Shown: positions 1 to 11,500 of the stretch, in pieces
Layout: each line of letters opens with the position of its first letter
How positions within the stretch are numbered: the stretch's first letter is position 1
NCBI RefSeq assembly: GCF_024713975.1
Contig: NC_091102.1
Span: 21,921,001-21,985,000, forward strand
Direction: 5' to 3'
Origin: Paralichthys olivaceus
Taxonomy: Eukaryota; Chordata; Actinopteri; Pleuronectiformes; Paralichthyidae
Length of the DNA stretch: 64,000 nucleotides
Notes under the pieces: generated by a model
The model's input: only the letters and a program-made list of their open reading frames with translations
What the model was told of the DNA's origin: nothing
Database searches by the model: none
Made by a program: the position numbers and the translations under genes

Positions 1-145
1 TGTTGCCTGGATTATCCCTGTGATAACTGTGCTTTGAAAGCAATGAAAGATGTACATTTGGCATTCTGGTTTTGGAGTGAGAAAAGATTTGTCTAGATGG
101 CTTGTTTTCATCCTTCATGGTTCTCCATCTCTTCCTACACTTAAG

Positions 146-3100
146 GGCTCCTCACATAAGAAGTCAAAGAAAAAGAAGAAACATAAGCACAAAGACAGAG
201 ATGTATGTAGAAGCTCAAACTGCACAAATGGCCTTCAGAAATGGCATCAGTGTTTCTCAATCGTGTTGTTTATTCGCAGGGGAATGGCAATGATGATGAT
301 TACAGTGTCATGTCCAGCAGGGTTAGTAGCTGTGTGTTAAACTGACTGTACGCACATCTGTATTTGGTCATTTGTAGGGATGTTTTGTGAACTGCATGAT
401 TCCTCCTGTTGAAGGGAAATAACAGAAGCTGCATCCCATCACTCATTACTCTCTTTTCTCTCACATGCTGTCAGAGCTCGAGACTCAGTGATGAAAGCAG
501 GGTATCCCGCGCATCCAGGCTAGACCTAACGGTGCGTGTTGGCCCCCTCAGATCCATATTACTGAAAAGTCATATGTTGTATGTACAAAACCACATATGA
601 AATTTTGTTGGTGTTGATAGTTTGTGTGATTGTGGCCAAACCTAAACAGAGTGATGTGTTGAGTTCATCACCCTAAGCCTTTAAACAGAGGAAAATTCTG
701 TAGAATTTGAAGTTTGGAATAAAAAGTTGAGGAATTCGCAACTTAGAGCAACACTGTGTAACTTTTACTGAGCAACAGCACCCTCTGCAGCTAGATATGA
801 TGATTAACTCTGTTGGGTTAGTTTTCATGTAGAGAAAAAAAAATAAAAAATACCAAACACTGTTTAGAATTCTTCATCTTGTAAAAGTTTCCTGGTTGAA
901 TTTTGAGATTAATTGACTTGTAAGTCTTTTGAACTGATCTACTGGCATTACTCTTGAACTTGCTGGACCTGATTGTGACAATCGTACCCACTCACCAGAG
1001 TTACAACCATTCAGGGTGAGGAGTGGGAATGATCCGATCACCATTCTCCTCATTCCAAGTCATTGAACCGTTAAACTCATTTTGAAGCTGCTGTTGTAGG
1101 GTAAAAAAGTTGCATAGTGTTGCATAGAGGAAGGACGTCTGGTTAAAAATATGAATGACAGGGACTTTTCCACTCATCCAGAACTGAAGCTTCTCAACGC
1201 AAATACTTTTCATTCAGAAAACCACTCCTGCTAGTTTTACATGGTTTAATAGCTTCTTTCATTTTAACCAGTTATTTCTGCCAGTGTTAAACAGAACAGT
1301 GCTCTGCAGCCATAAAGATGTTTGTCCATTATCCTCAACACTTGTGCTCCTCAGACGACCAGTTCACACTTTCTTTTTCAAAATGTTGAAAAAACAAACC
1401 AACAAATGCGTAACTGTTCAAATACTTCTGTCAGATGGATTTGGTGACGTTAGTTTTTGTGGTGGTTTGATGATATCGCCTGTGCTCCCCAACTCGCAGA
1501 GCTCCAGACTGAGTGACGACAACCGGTTGTCTCGTGCCTCTAGATCAGACCTGCAGCCGGTGGGTGGCACTGCACCGCAGACTGTGGCTTTGCTCTCATA
1601 CCACTAATGGCCTGTGCTGTGCACTTCTCTTGTGATCATGAGCAAAATGTGCTGCAATATTAACTGCGTACCACTAGTGAAAATCGTTTTGTTGTTTAAT
1701 GACTCATGTAGTGGTTTGTCATCTAATAAGGTGTCTTGTGTTTTACTGAATAATACATGCATGTGCAGCACTTCATTGTTTGTATTGAAATTTTACAAAA
1801 CGTTTGTCTTGATACATAGTGATATGTTCTTGAAATTACTTTGTGTTGGAGTCTCAGTTCACACATTTTGGCAAGCAGATAAGTTGCCTGTTTGTTTTTG
1901 TGTGTTAAAAACAAGTTCTACTCATGACTTCCAAAGATGAATGTCTGTGTGCGATTGGACTTTTCCTGGGACAAAGCCTCAGAAGCTTTGTTATAGGTGA
2001 AAGTTGAAATGTATACATGACTGCCATGAAGTATGAGTTTCATTGGTCTGTGCATCTGTGTTGTGTTGTGCATGTGATTTACTCAACCCAAACAGACAAA
2101 GTCTGAGTTACACTTTTGTGTCATGGTATGAATGCAATGCTAACAAGTTGAAGTTGCACCCTTGCTAACAAGTTTGGCGGCTTTCAAAACGCATGTTTTA
2201 AACTTCTTGTCCACTTTTTCCTATTTCCCTTCATCTCTTGGTTCATTACTCTTCCCTCCCTCTGCCCCTCTCATCATTTCAGACCTCTGACCTGTACGGT
2301 CTCAATGGTCTGTCCTCTAGAAACGCAGGGTCAGCTTTCAATGGTTACCAGGTCTGTATACCAGACAGACAAACACATAAACACCTGGAGGTAAAAACAG
2401 TTAACAAAGCTTTACTGATGCTCTGCAGCTTGACCTTATGAACTGACTCTTTTTGGAGGGGACAAAAGAAAAGAGAGTTTAAATCAGTTACAAGTTTAAA
2501 CTCTATTCATTTGCCTGCTGTCTTGTGCAAACATTCTTTCTCCTCATGACCTTCCATTGTGCAGTTCTACAGGTCACTTAGTCAGATCAGCCAGCAGCTC
2601 TATTTTAGGGTTGGTTCCATAAACTTACTTGTATCACTATAACTTTCACTAGTGTTACTGACGCCTTTAATTACCCATTCACGCCAGTGTTCCTATAAGC
2701 ACATAGAATTGTTTGTGTCAAATGCTGTAATGGTTAAGGCAAGGGCTTCATCATTTGTTAACATCCACTCAACATTGACTTCAGTCACTGCACCACTGAA
2801 TATTTGGCACGGACTTTGGTTTGTCTGTATTTTTTTCACAATTGAGTAGAAATGTAGATAATGGACATCTTAAAGATAGTGTTCTGTGTTCACACACCTG
2901 AACCATGAGCCTCCTGTTTACTTTGCATGCATATGTGTGTGTGTGTGTGGAGTCACATGTGCAGAACTCCTTATATGAAGACAGCATCTGCAGTGGATCA
3001 CGGAGAGTCACTGGATCCAGCTCCCATGTAAGATTTGGTTTGATTGGTCTTGTTGGTTTGACAAACATGAGCGTGGCCATGTTATTTGTGAACAGGCTTT

Positions 3101-5586
3101 TGTGCAATAACTGAATTGGTGTGCGACTAACAGTTGTTAAAGAAGCTTTTTGTCTTGTTCTTACACGAGTTGGACCTTCCTTTAATTCTTGACTGATATA
3201 GGGATTGTTGCTGCTGCATGGGCAACACTTTGCATCGATGATGATCTATTTCAATGTTTCAGTTCTGTTAGTGGTTTTGGAAACAACACATTTTGCACTT
3301 AGCTAATAGTGATGGCATGCAGATTCTGAATTGCTCGATCACATATCTCCCCACGATGCATTTGCTACCTGTTGTGTTGGGCTAGGTTTGTGCATTCTTG
3401 CTTGCGTTGGATTCGATGTCTAAACAGGAATATGATGGTGTGTTTTCCCTGCAGCCATTAGAGTACAGTAGTTATCGCAGTTCCGGCTCCAGAGCCTCCA
3501 GCAGGGCCGGTTCAGCCCGTGCCAGCCCAGTGGTGAGCTCTTACTCCTCAGACACCCTTCTACCCACAAAATGACGAGGTTACATGATGCTTTGTTAATG
3601 CATTAACTGAAAAGTCATCATGTTCTTACACTACAGCATTCAGTTATGATCCACTGTTTCACATCAGAGAGAATTCAAGACACCAAAAGCTACATGCAGC
3701 ATTAAAGGGCCCTCACATCCTTTGTGCAGAGGGCAGTGCAGATGCTGTGCAGTTACTGAAGAGCGACATGATACAGATATGATCGTTGATTTCTGCACAA
3801 AAGAGCAGATTGTTCTCTTGTGTAAATGGATTAGCAAATGTATTAATACACAATATTAATGCTTTGTAAATGGAGAACAAGAGGCTGTGTAACATTTCAA
3901 CTAGAGAGAAATATGAAGGGGAAGAACAAGATAAAACTTCTCCTGAGCAACAGGGAAGTAAGAACATCACAAATCACGCAACCGATTAATTGTCTTTACA
4001 CACAGGTGAGCTTCAACTGTTAACAGTTGTGTAGAAATGGAAAGAATAATAAAAACACTTTATTTATGGCTGGTGCCAAAACGTGGTGTCAACCGGTGCA
4101 GAAACCAAAGATCATAAAGGTTCTTTGACACCACAGCATGTGCACTGTCCCCCTGATGTGCACAAAGGTGCAAGGTTGCAGCTTTAATAAGACGTTGTAA
4201 TGTTAGTAAGACATGAATTGAAACTCACTCAGGTAAAATAATCACATGAATGAGTGGAGACATCCTACAGTCACCAGCCTGTAGCAGCAACTGTGCTTTA
4301 GTTCAGGCTTGTTTAGGATTTCGATGTGTGTTGATCTCAGCTGTCATTGTACGAAGCAATGGGCTGCACCAGAATGTCCAAAGTGATGTCACTGACTGAG
4401 AAGGAATTATCATGATTTAGAGTTGTGGTAAATGGACAGTGTGATGCATTCATCAATGTTAGTGCTAGTGCATCCCCTTTCATTTCAAATAGCAGCTAGT
4501 CCAGTTCCTTCTTTCTCTGAGAACATAGATGATTTGATGTACTTGGTGAGTTCAATTTAAGAATAAGGATGATTGACCGTTTAGTCTTTTATGTGTTTCA
4601 AAAATAGTTCTCCACTTCTACATATACTTCATTTTTCCCAACCAGTTTTTTTTTTTAAATAGCAGTTTTTTCTCTGTGTGGACTTGTTCCAAATGTTTGG
4701 CTCCTTTGTTGATATGTCTCGCCCCCTGCTGGCTGATGTAGGACAACTGCAGCTCTGTTGCCAGTTTTTTGAGGAGTGCGGCCAGTAGCAGTGGCCTCCC
4801 CCGGGACCTGGACGATGTTACTATCCCTGACTTTGCAGATGTGAGTCTGTTGGCACCCACAGGATGCAGTGGCCGTGATGCGAGCTGAATTCCTGCTCGA
4901 TTGTTTTGGTTTCTTGTCACTCATCCTTACTCTTTGCGCCCTGTGTGGTGACTGTGGAGACTCCTAGTTCGTCTAACAACCAGAATGTTTTTGACTGTGG
5001 GCTTGAAGCAGAGATTGTGGATGATGTGATGTTTCTATTGTTTTTTAACACATTGTTTGTTGTTGAACGGATGGTGTGTCAGACGGATTTCAGACCAGTT
5101 ACGTTTCGATTGCCACATCGACTAATTATTTGCATGATGTTCCACATTAAAATATAAGTAATGTGTTCATTAATATAAAACAGTTTGAGATTTTGGGACT
5201 TCTTTCCTTCCGCCCTCCCTCACTCCTTTTGGCCTTGTGGCCTTTCCATGACCCTCTTAATTCTCTGACTGTTGTTTTTTGTCTCAAAAGGTGGAGGACA
5301 GAGATTATCTTGAGAAGGTGAGTGGACCGCTTTTCATTTAAAATGCATTAATTGATCTGGTTGATGGAGAATATGGGGTGTGTGTGGGGGGGGTGTTACA
5401 GTAAGAATTTAAGAGCTAAATGATTTTTTTTTCTAAATGTGTATTTTGTCACTTTCCTAGGGATCTCGAGCAGCTTCTTCCTTAACCGCAACAACGCTCA
5501 CATCCTTAGGTGGGACATCCTCCCGAAGGGGAAGTGGAGAGACGGCTATAACTGTAGACGCTGAGACATCCATACGAGAAATCAAG
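146..5586 (+). CDS. lrrfip1: lrrfip1 N-terminal Ser/Arg-rich cassette exons
   Basis: Ten small exons, all phase 0 at both ends, encode low-complexity Ser/Arg/Asp-rich segments. They are a Lys/His patch ([19 protein letters not shown]), an acidic [11 protein letters not shown] piece, two paralogous pieces beginning SSRLSDE and SSRLSDD, then [58 protein letters not shown] to [14 protein letters not shown], and GSRAASSL to SIREIK. Because every exon is a multiple of three bases, any of them can be skipped without a frameshift. This fits the known variability of LRRFIP1/2 N-termini. The first exon (146-202) is called from an acceptor after a pyrimidine tract and a GTATGT donor, and is the least certain. 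Confidence 0.85.
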
Positions 5587-8500
5587 GTAATGCTGAAGAA
5601 ATGAGAGGGAGGAAGAGAAGAGAAAGGCTTCCTGTGTGTCCACATGAGACTCTGAGAAATAAGAAAACAATAATTTATGATATTTACATTAATCTCAGTT
5701 GATGTCAGATTGGAAAGACGACAATAGATCCAAGAAAAAGTGTTTCTTTTATCAAAATGCTCTTCTATGCAGATCTGTGCTCAGTTCATTCCATTTGCAT
5801 TCTTTCTGCAAAACACTTCCGTCAGTGTGATTGTTGCACCAAACTTTCTGCTTCCTTTGTTCTGATGCTGTCACTCTGTGCTTCTCACTGTCACCACTGC
5901 CTCTGCTGCTGTTGCAATCTTCACCAGGAGATTCATGAACTGAAGGATCAGATTCAAGATGTGGAAACCAAGTACACGCAGAACCTAAAAGAAGTTAAGG
6001 TATAAGCCTGGGACCCTCCCAAAATCTGCTGGGCCGTGCACTGGTTACTGTGGTGTTTCATTGTTTTTTAACTCACTAAAGGTCAAATGTGCACAAAGAG
6101 CACAAAGTACAGTTTACTGAGATCCTGAATTGAAACTGAATTAAATTAAATTTTTGTTTTCCTCACTGTAAAACATTTGGCTTATCTAAACATTGGTGGG
6201 GCAGTACTATAGGATTAATAGTGGTGCTCTAGACTCAACACAAATAATGACACACATTGTAAAGTTGTATGATTCTGTGTGTGAAAATGCAAGTTAGTGA
6301 AATTGCCTCTGCATGCTGCTGCCTTTCTTCATTATAGCGTGTGTGTGTGTTAGCATTGGCCCTTATGTCTTTACTTAAATCTTGACATCCCAGCATTTAA
6401 ACTTAGAGATAAAGATAAGAACTTGAGTTTAACCTGAGTCACTACCTCCTACATCGGTATGTCCTCTCTGTGTCGTGACATTAGGATACATTATCAGAAG
6501 TGGAGGAGAAGTATCGTAAAGCCATGGTGTCCAACGCTCAGCTGGATAACGAGAAAAACAACTTGATGTATCAGGTGGACACACTCAAGGACTCGCTCAT
6601 GGAGCTGGAGGAGCTGCTGTCTGAGTCACAAAGAGGATACGAGGAGAAAGTCAAGGTACATCAGGAAGACACGATGATGATCTGAGAGCTTTATAGAATT
6701 TGGCCACCTTTTGAAAGCATTGAGTGTTTTGAAGAGATGTATTGACAGTTTTTTTTACAGAAGATGTGAGAATAAACAGTCAGCTGTAAGATGAAGCCGG
6801 ACAAAGACCCATTATACATGAGTGTTATTACACTGTGATTATACCAAAGTTCAGTTAATATTAAACCAACTCACAGATTCTGCCTTGTTTTGATTAAATG
6901 TGACTCTAATGCTCACAACATGATTAAGATGACGACATCGCACTTTGCAGCAACAATTTTTGACGGAAGCTCAAAATGAAAACTCCAAAGTTATCTGTTG
7001 TCAAACTGTCTTTTGTTCTCCACAGGACTATGACAGAGAAAAGCATGCCCACAGTGTCCTTCAGTTCCAGTTCAATGAAATGAAAGAGACTCTAAAACAA
7101 AGTGAAGAGCTGCTAAATGTGAGTATTTGTCTCCCAGTGTGAAAATGTGTCACTGAAGTATGAAGTACTGTGTAGACGTGGAGCTTTCTCTGGGTTAGAA
7201 TGGTAAACGGTCTTTATTTATATATTATGTATTTGCCATTTTCACCATTCACTAAATTTGATGGCTGTTTACCAAAAGAAACCATCTGCAAACAACTGCG
7301 TGTTACGCAGTCCGTCACTAGGAGAAGCTGCATGTTGAGGTGCTTTTCACAACATTCTTTTTTTCTTCATCCACTGTATGCATGAGCTGCATTACTCTTT
7401 TTGTGATCTCTCTCTCTTCCTCTCAAGCTTTGTTTTCCTTCTTTGCTACTCAGGAGATCCGTCAGCTGCGTATGAAACAGGATGGTTTTGTTAGAGAAAT
7501 ATCTGACCTGCAGGAGACGGTGGAGTGGAAGGATAAAAAAATTGGGGTACGACCCGTGAACTCTTGTCCAGCGGTTTAGTGATTTTAACAGTTGGTATTG
7601 TTTCTCCTTTGCATGATGCTGAACACCTTTTACTTTCACTTCTTTTCCACAATTTCCTTCCTCTTGGCCACTCTCTGCCACTGCTGTGGCTCTGCTCAGG
7701 CCTTAGAGCGACAGAAAGAATACACAGATGCAATCCGAACTGAGCGAGATGAACTCAGAGAGGAGGCGGTGAAGCTCAAAGACATTCTAAAGGTACTCTG
7801 AAAATATGTCTGTCTAATTTGTCTTGTACTCCACGCTGTCTTTACTGATCTCCAAGTTCAGCCTGCAGTGTGAGCGTTTAGGAAATACATTTTGAAACCA
7901 TAAAAGAGAAAATAAGGTTTTCAATATCTCATTACTATATTAACTGCACTGAATTTTAAAGGGATAGTTCCCAGAAAAATTTAAATGTACTCATTATTTT
8001 CTCACCACTAAGCCGATGAAGTGTTTGAGTCCACAAAACACTTTTGGAGTCTTAAATACAGTTGCAGCGGAATCCAATAAAGTTGAAGTCAATAGTGACC
8101 TCTTCTTCAGATGTAATAAAAAAACATAAAAAACATAAAATGCATCCATACTGCTTGTGTGTTGTCGTCTTAGTGCCCACAAGCCCCGAAATTCAAATTC
8201 AACTCAAATCGACGTCATTTACTCCATGTTTTTAGCCTGAATGTCCGCTGATAGCCTCCATGGAGGCACGTTCACGTACCCTCCGGCACAAGGAACAGCA
8301 CACACTCTCGCCCGAGGGCACTTTCCTGTGGCTATGTCGGCAAGCTTCACTATACTTGCTAGACTTTTAGGCTTAAAACACAGTGTGAATGACGATATTT
8401 CGAATCTGAATGTCGGGGCTCGCAGACACTTGGATGACCCCACACGAGCATGGAGGCATGTTTGTTTGTTATTTTATTACGTCTGAAGAAGAGGTCACCT

Positions 8501-11500
8501 GGGCTGAATCACTACTCATAGTGGTGAATAGAAAATGAGTGAATTTTCATTTTTCTGTGAACTATCCCTTTAAAGTAAAACCAGATCCTGGTGTATTGAA
8601 AGTTAATTTGTCCTGTTGTATTATGTTGTCAGAAATGCTGATTCTAACCGAGGAATCTTGTTCCCATCAAAGCGGAACTGAACTATTTGCAACTCATTTA
8701 CTGAACTAATGTTTTGACTTTGCACTGTGTTTAGAAACATGGAATAGTGTTGGGACCTGATCTAAACATCAATGGGGACATTGTTGAAGCAGAAGTTGAC
8801 GGGTCCAGTGGAGACTCTGCTCAACAACCAGCTCAGGAATCACAGACGTCACCTGCAGAGGGGAACAGCATGCTCGGTAAAACCCACTGTGGAACAAAAA
8901 CTTTATTTCTTTTAAATGCATGGCTCAGCATATACTTCATCAAACACTTTCATTCCAAATGCTTCAGAGAAGTGATGAAACACAGTTAGTTCATTGTGTG
9001 GGTACATGTATGCAATTCATTTTCTCCCACTGCTGGGACGTTAAGTGTTGTTTTAACTGTGATTTGCTATAAAGGATAAGCCTTGTGATAATTTACACCG
9101 ATCTTAAAGGATAAGGGTGGTTATAATCTAGATTTTTCTTGAGATTGAAATCAATTCTTGGAGCCCTGGCCGTTGGAAACAGTTGATGACAAATTATCGC
9201 AGCACAAAGTCAGTGTTCTAGATGTTCTTGAGCCTACAACTCACGATGAGAGCCTTTATTAATGAGAAATACAATCAAAGTCTGAAATTCTGTGGCAACT
9301 TTCTGTCTGTTGTTGAAGATTTTTTGAAACTATCAAATATATATTGATTTGACAAACCTTTTTTAAAATTTTTAACAAGACAAGTAAAGACTAGAACACA
9401 ACAATAATGTATTCTACTTACATTATCTGCGTGTTTTACACTTTACCATAGAGCATCACTGTTGTCCACAAACTATTAAGTGAGTGATATGTTCCTTCAT
9501 TACTATCAACACATAATGTGTTTTTTTTCTATGTCCTACTGAAAAAAATATTGTCCTGCTGACATAAGTAATAATGACATATTTACTCCTGTTTGAAAAA
9601 TGTTTGTACATCATTCTTAGTACAAATTGATGGAATTGTGGCAGAGTGCAACAAACAGGAATGGGATGTTCAACTGATGTTCAATCATCAAGAAAGGTTT
9701 TAGAGTTACCAGCCTTATCCTTTGAGCCACATTCATCTGATTGCTGTCCTGTAGAAACTAAGATCCCAATTACTAACTTGCCTTGTCTTCATTGCTAACG
9801 TTTTGACTTTTAATGCATTTTCCTTGCACCTTTCGCACCATGTCAGCTCATACATAATATTTCTGATTCACAACCAAATCTGCTTACGTGTGTGGTATTG
9901 GTGTGTAGATGCTGACAAGTCTTCTGTAGCATATTGACGGATGTGTAGAGATATAGATGATGTAGAGTACTCTTGAGCTGCCAGTCTTTGGCTTCTTTTC
10001 CTGTCACACAGTTGTTCGTGGGATCAAGAACTTCATTTCGGTGTCGCTCCTGCCTTTCTTCTTCTTCTTGTGCTTCTCTTGGGTATCTTGACTCTTGTGC
10101 TTCTCTTTCTGGCCACTGAATCAATCAGGTGTTCTGCCCGTATCTGCTAATGTGCTCCCTGATGAAGATTTTTGAAAATCATGTCTTAAGTCAACATTTC
10201 TTTGGCCTTTTATCACCATATGCTCTTCATGATCTCTCAGGCAACACAGATGAGACTGAGGAGGTGGATCCAGATCAGCATCAAGAAATTGTGAAAGAGG
10301 AAGCACAAGAGAATCAGTTGAGCTCTGATAAACTCTGTGATGTTGCAGTGTCCACAGTGGAAACATCTAGTGGAGAACAGACTGCAGAGGAACAACAGAC
10401 ATGCTTAAGCACAGTGGACGAGCGCATTGGAGAAAGCGACCTCAGCAAAGACTTAAATATTGACATTCCCGATCATCCAATTACTGAAGCCAAAGATATA
10501 ATTGTAACAAGTGCTGAGGAAAATAGTCCAGACACAGAAACAAGCAGGTGTGAGACAGATTTAGTGGAGACAGAAACCGAAAGCAGCAGTGTTAACACAC
10601 ACAGGGATGATTTTAAACAGACATGTAACAAGCTTAGTGAAAAGCAAGAAAACAAACAAGAAGAAGCTATGGAAAGTAATTTGAGTACAGAATCATGTCC
10701 TCAGCAAAAAGATGTGAAGGACATCGCAAAAGACATAGACAATGTCGAGGCGAAGGAAATACCCAGTAAATCTCAGGGTGAAGCTAATGCTTCAGGGAAA
10801 AGGAAGAAAAAGAAGAGAAGAGGCAAAAAGAAAGGGAACCAACAAAAAGATGAAACAGAAAAAGAAAACAGCAAAACAGAACACAGTGTAGAATCAGATA
10901 AAGAAGAACAAGTTGGATCTAATACAACAGAACCTAATATAGACGATTCTGTCGCTGAAATCCTCAAGGAATCAAAGATGGATCAAGTAAAGAAAGAGCA
11001 GGTCGGGCAACAAATTGAGGAAGCAGAAGAAGCAGCAAAAGCACTCGAACCCACTGAAACCTTTTCTCACAAAGAAGCTTTCCAAGAACCAAATGAGCAT
11101 GACAAGGAACAAACTTTGAAAACTGAGACAATAGAAGAATTAAAAGAAGTGGCACCAAGCAAACCCCTTTCTTGCACTGAAACTCGAGAGGAAATAAGAG
11201 TTAATCACGAAACAAATGAACCAAACAAAGATCAGAGTGACACAGCAGACATAATAGAGGTAGTGGCACCAACTGAAACTTTTTCTCATATTGAAACTCC
11301 GATGGAATTATGCAAAGAACCCAGTATGGATGAGCAGGGCAAAGAAGAAACAGAGAAAGCAGGAGAGGTTGAATCTATACCATGTCCTCAGGAGACCCAT
11401 CTGGGTACATGTGATCTTACTGACACCTCCACCAGTACAGACTGCACCGATGGCCTTGACAATAAGCTTACTTACAGTGTAGATAAGTCAGTACTCTCAA

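Noticed and set aside
10129-10240. Upstream ATG making the acidic lrrfip1 frame a stand-alone 916-residue protein
   Set aside because: The first 37 codons are intronic; a good acceptor at 10234-10240 and phase agreement with exon 8735-8876 show it is a terminal exon.
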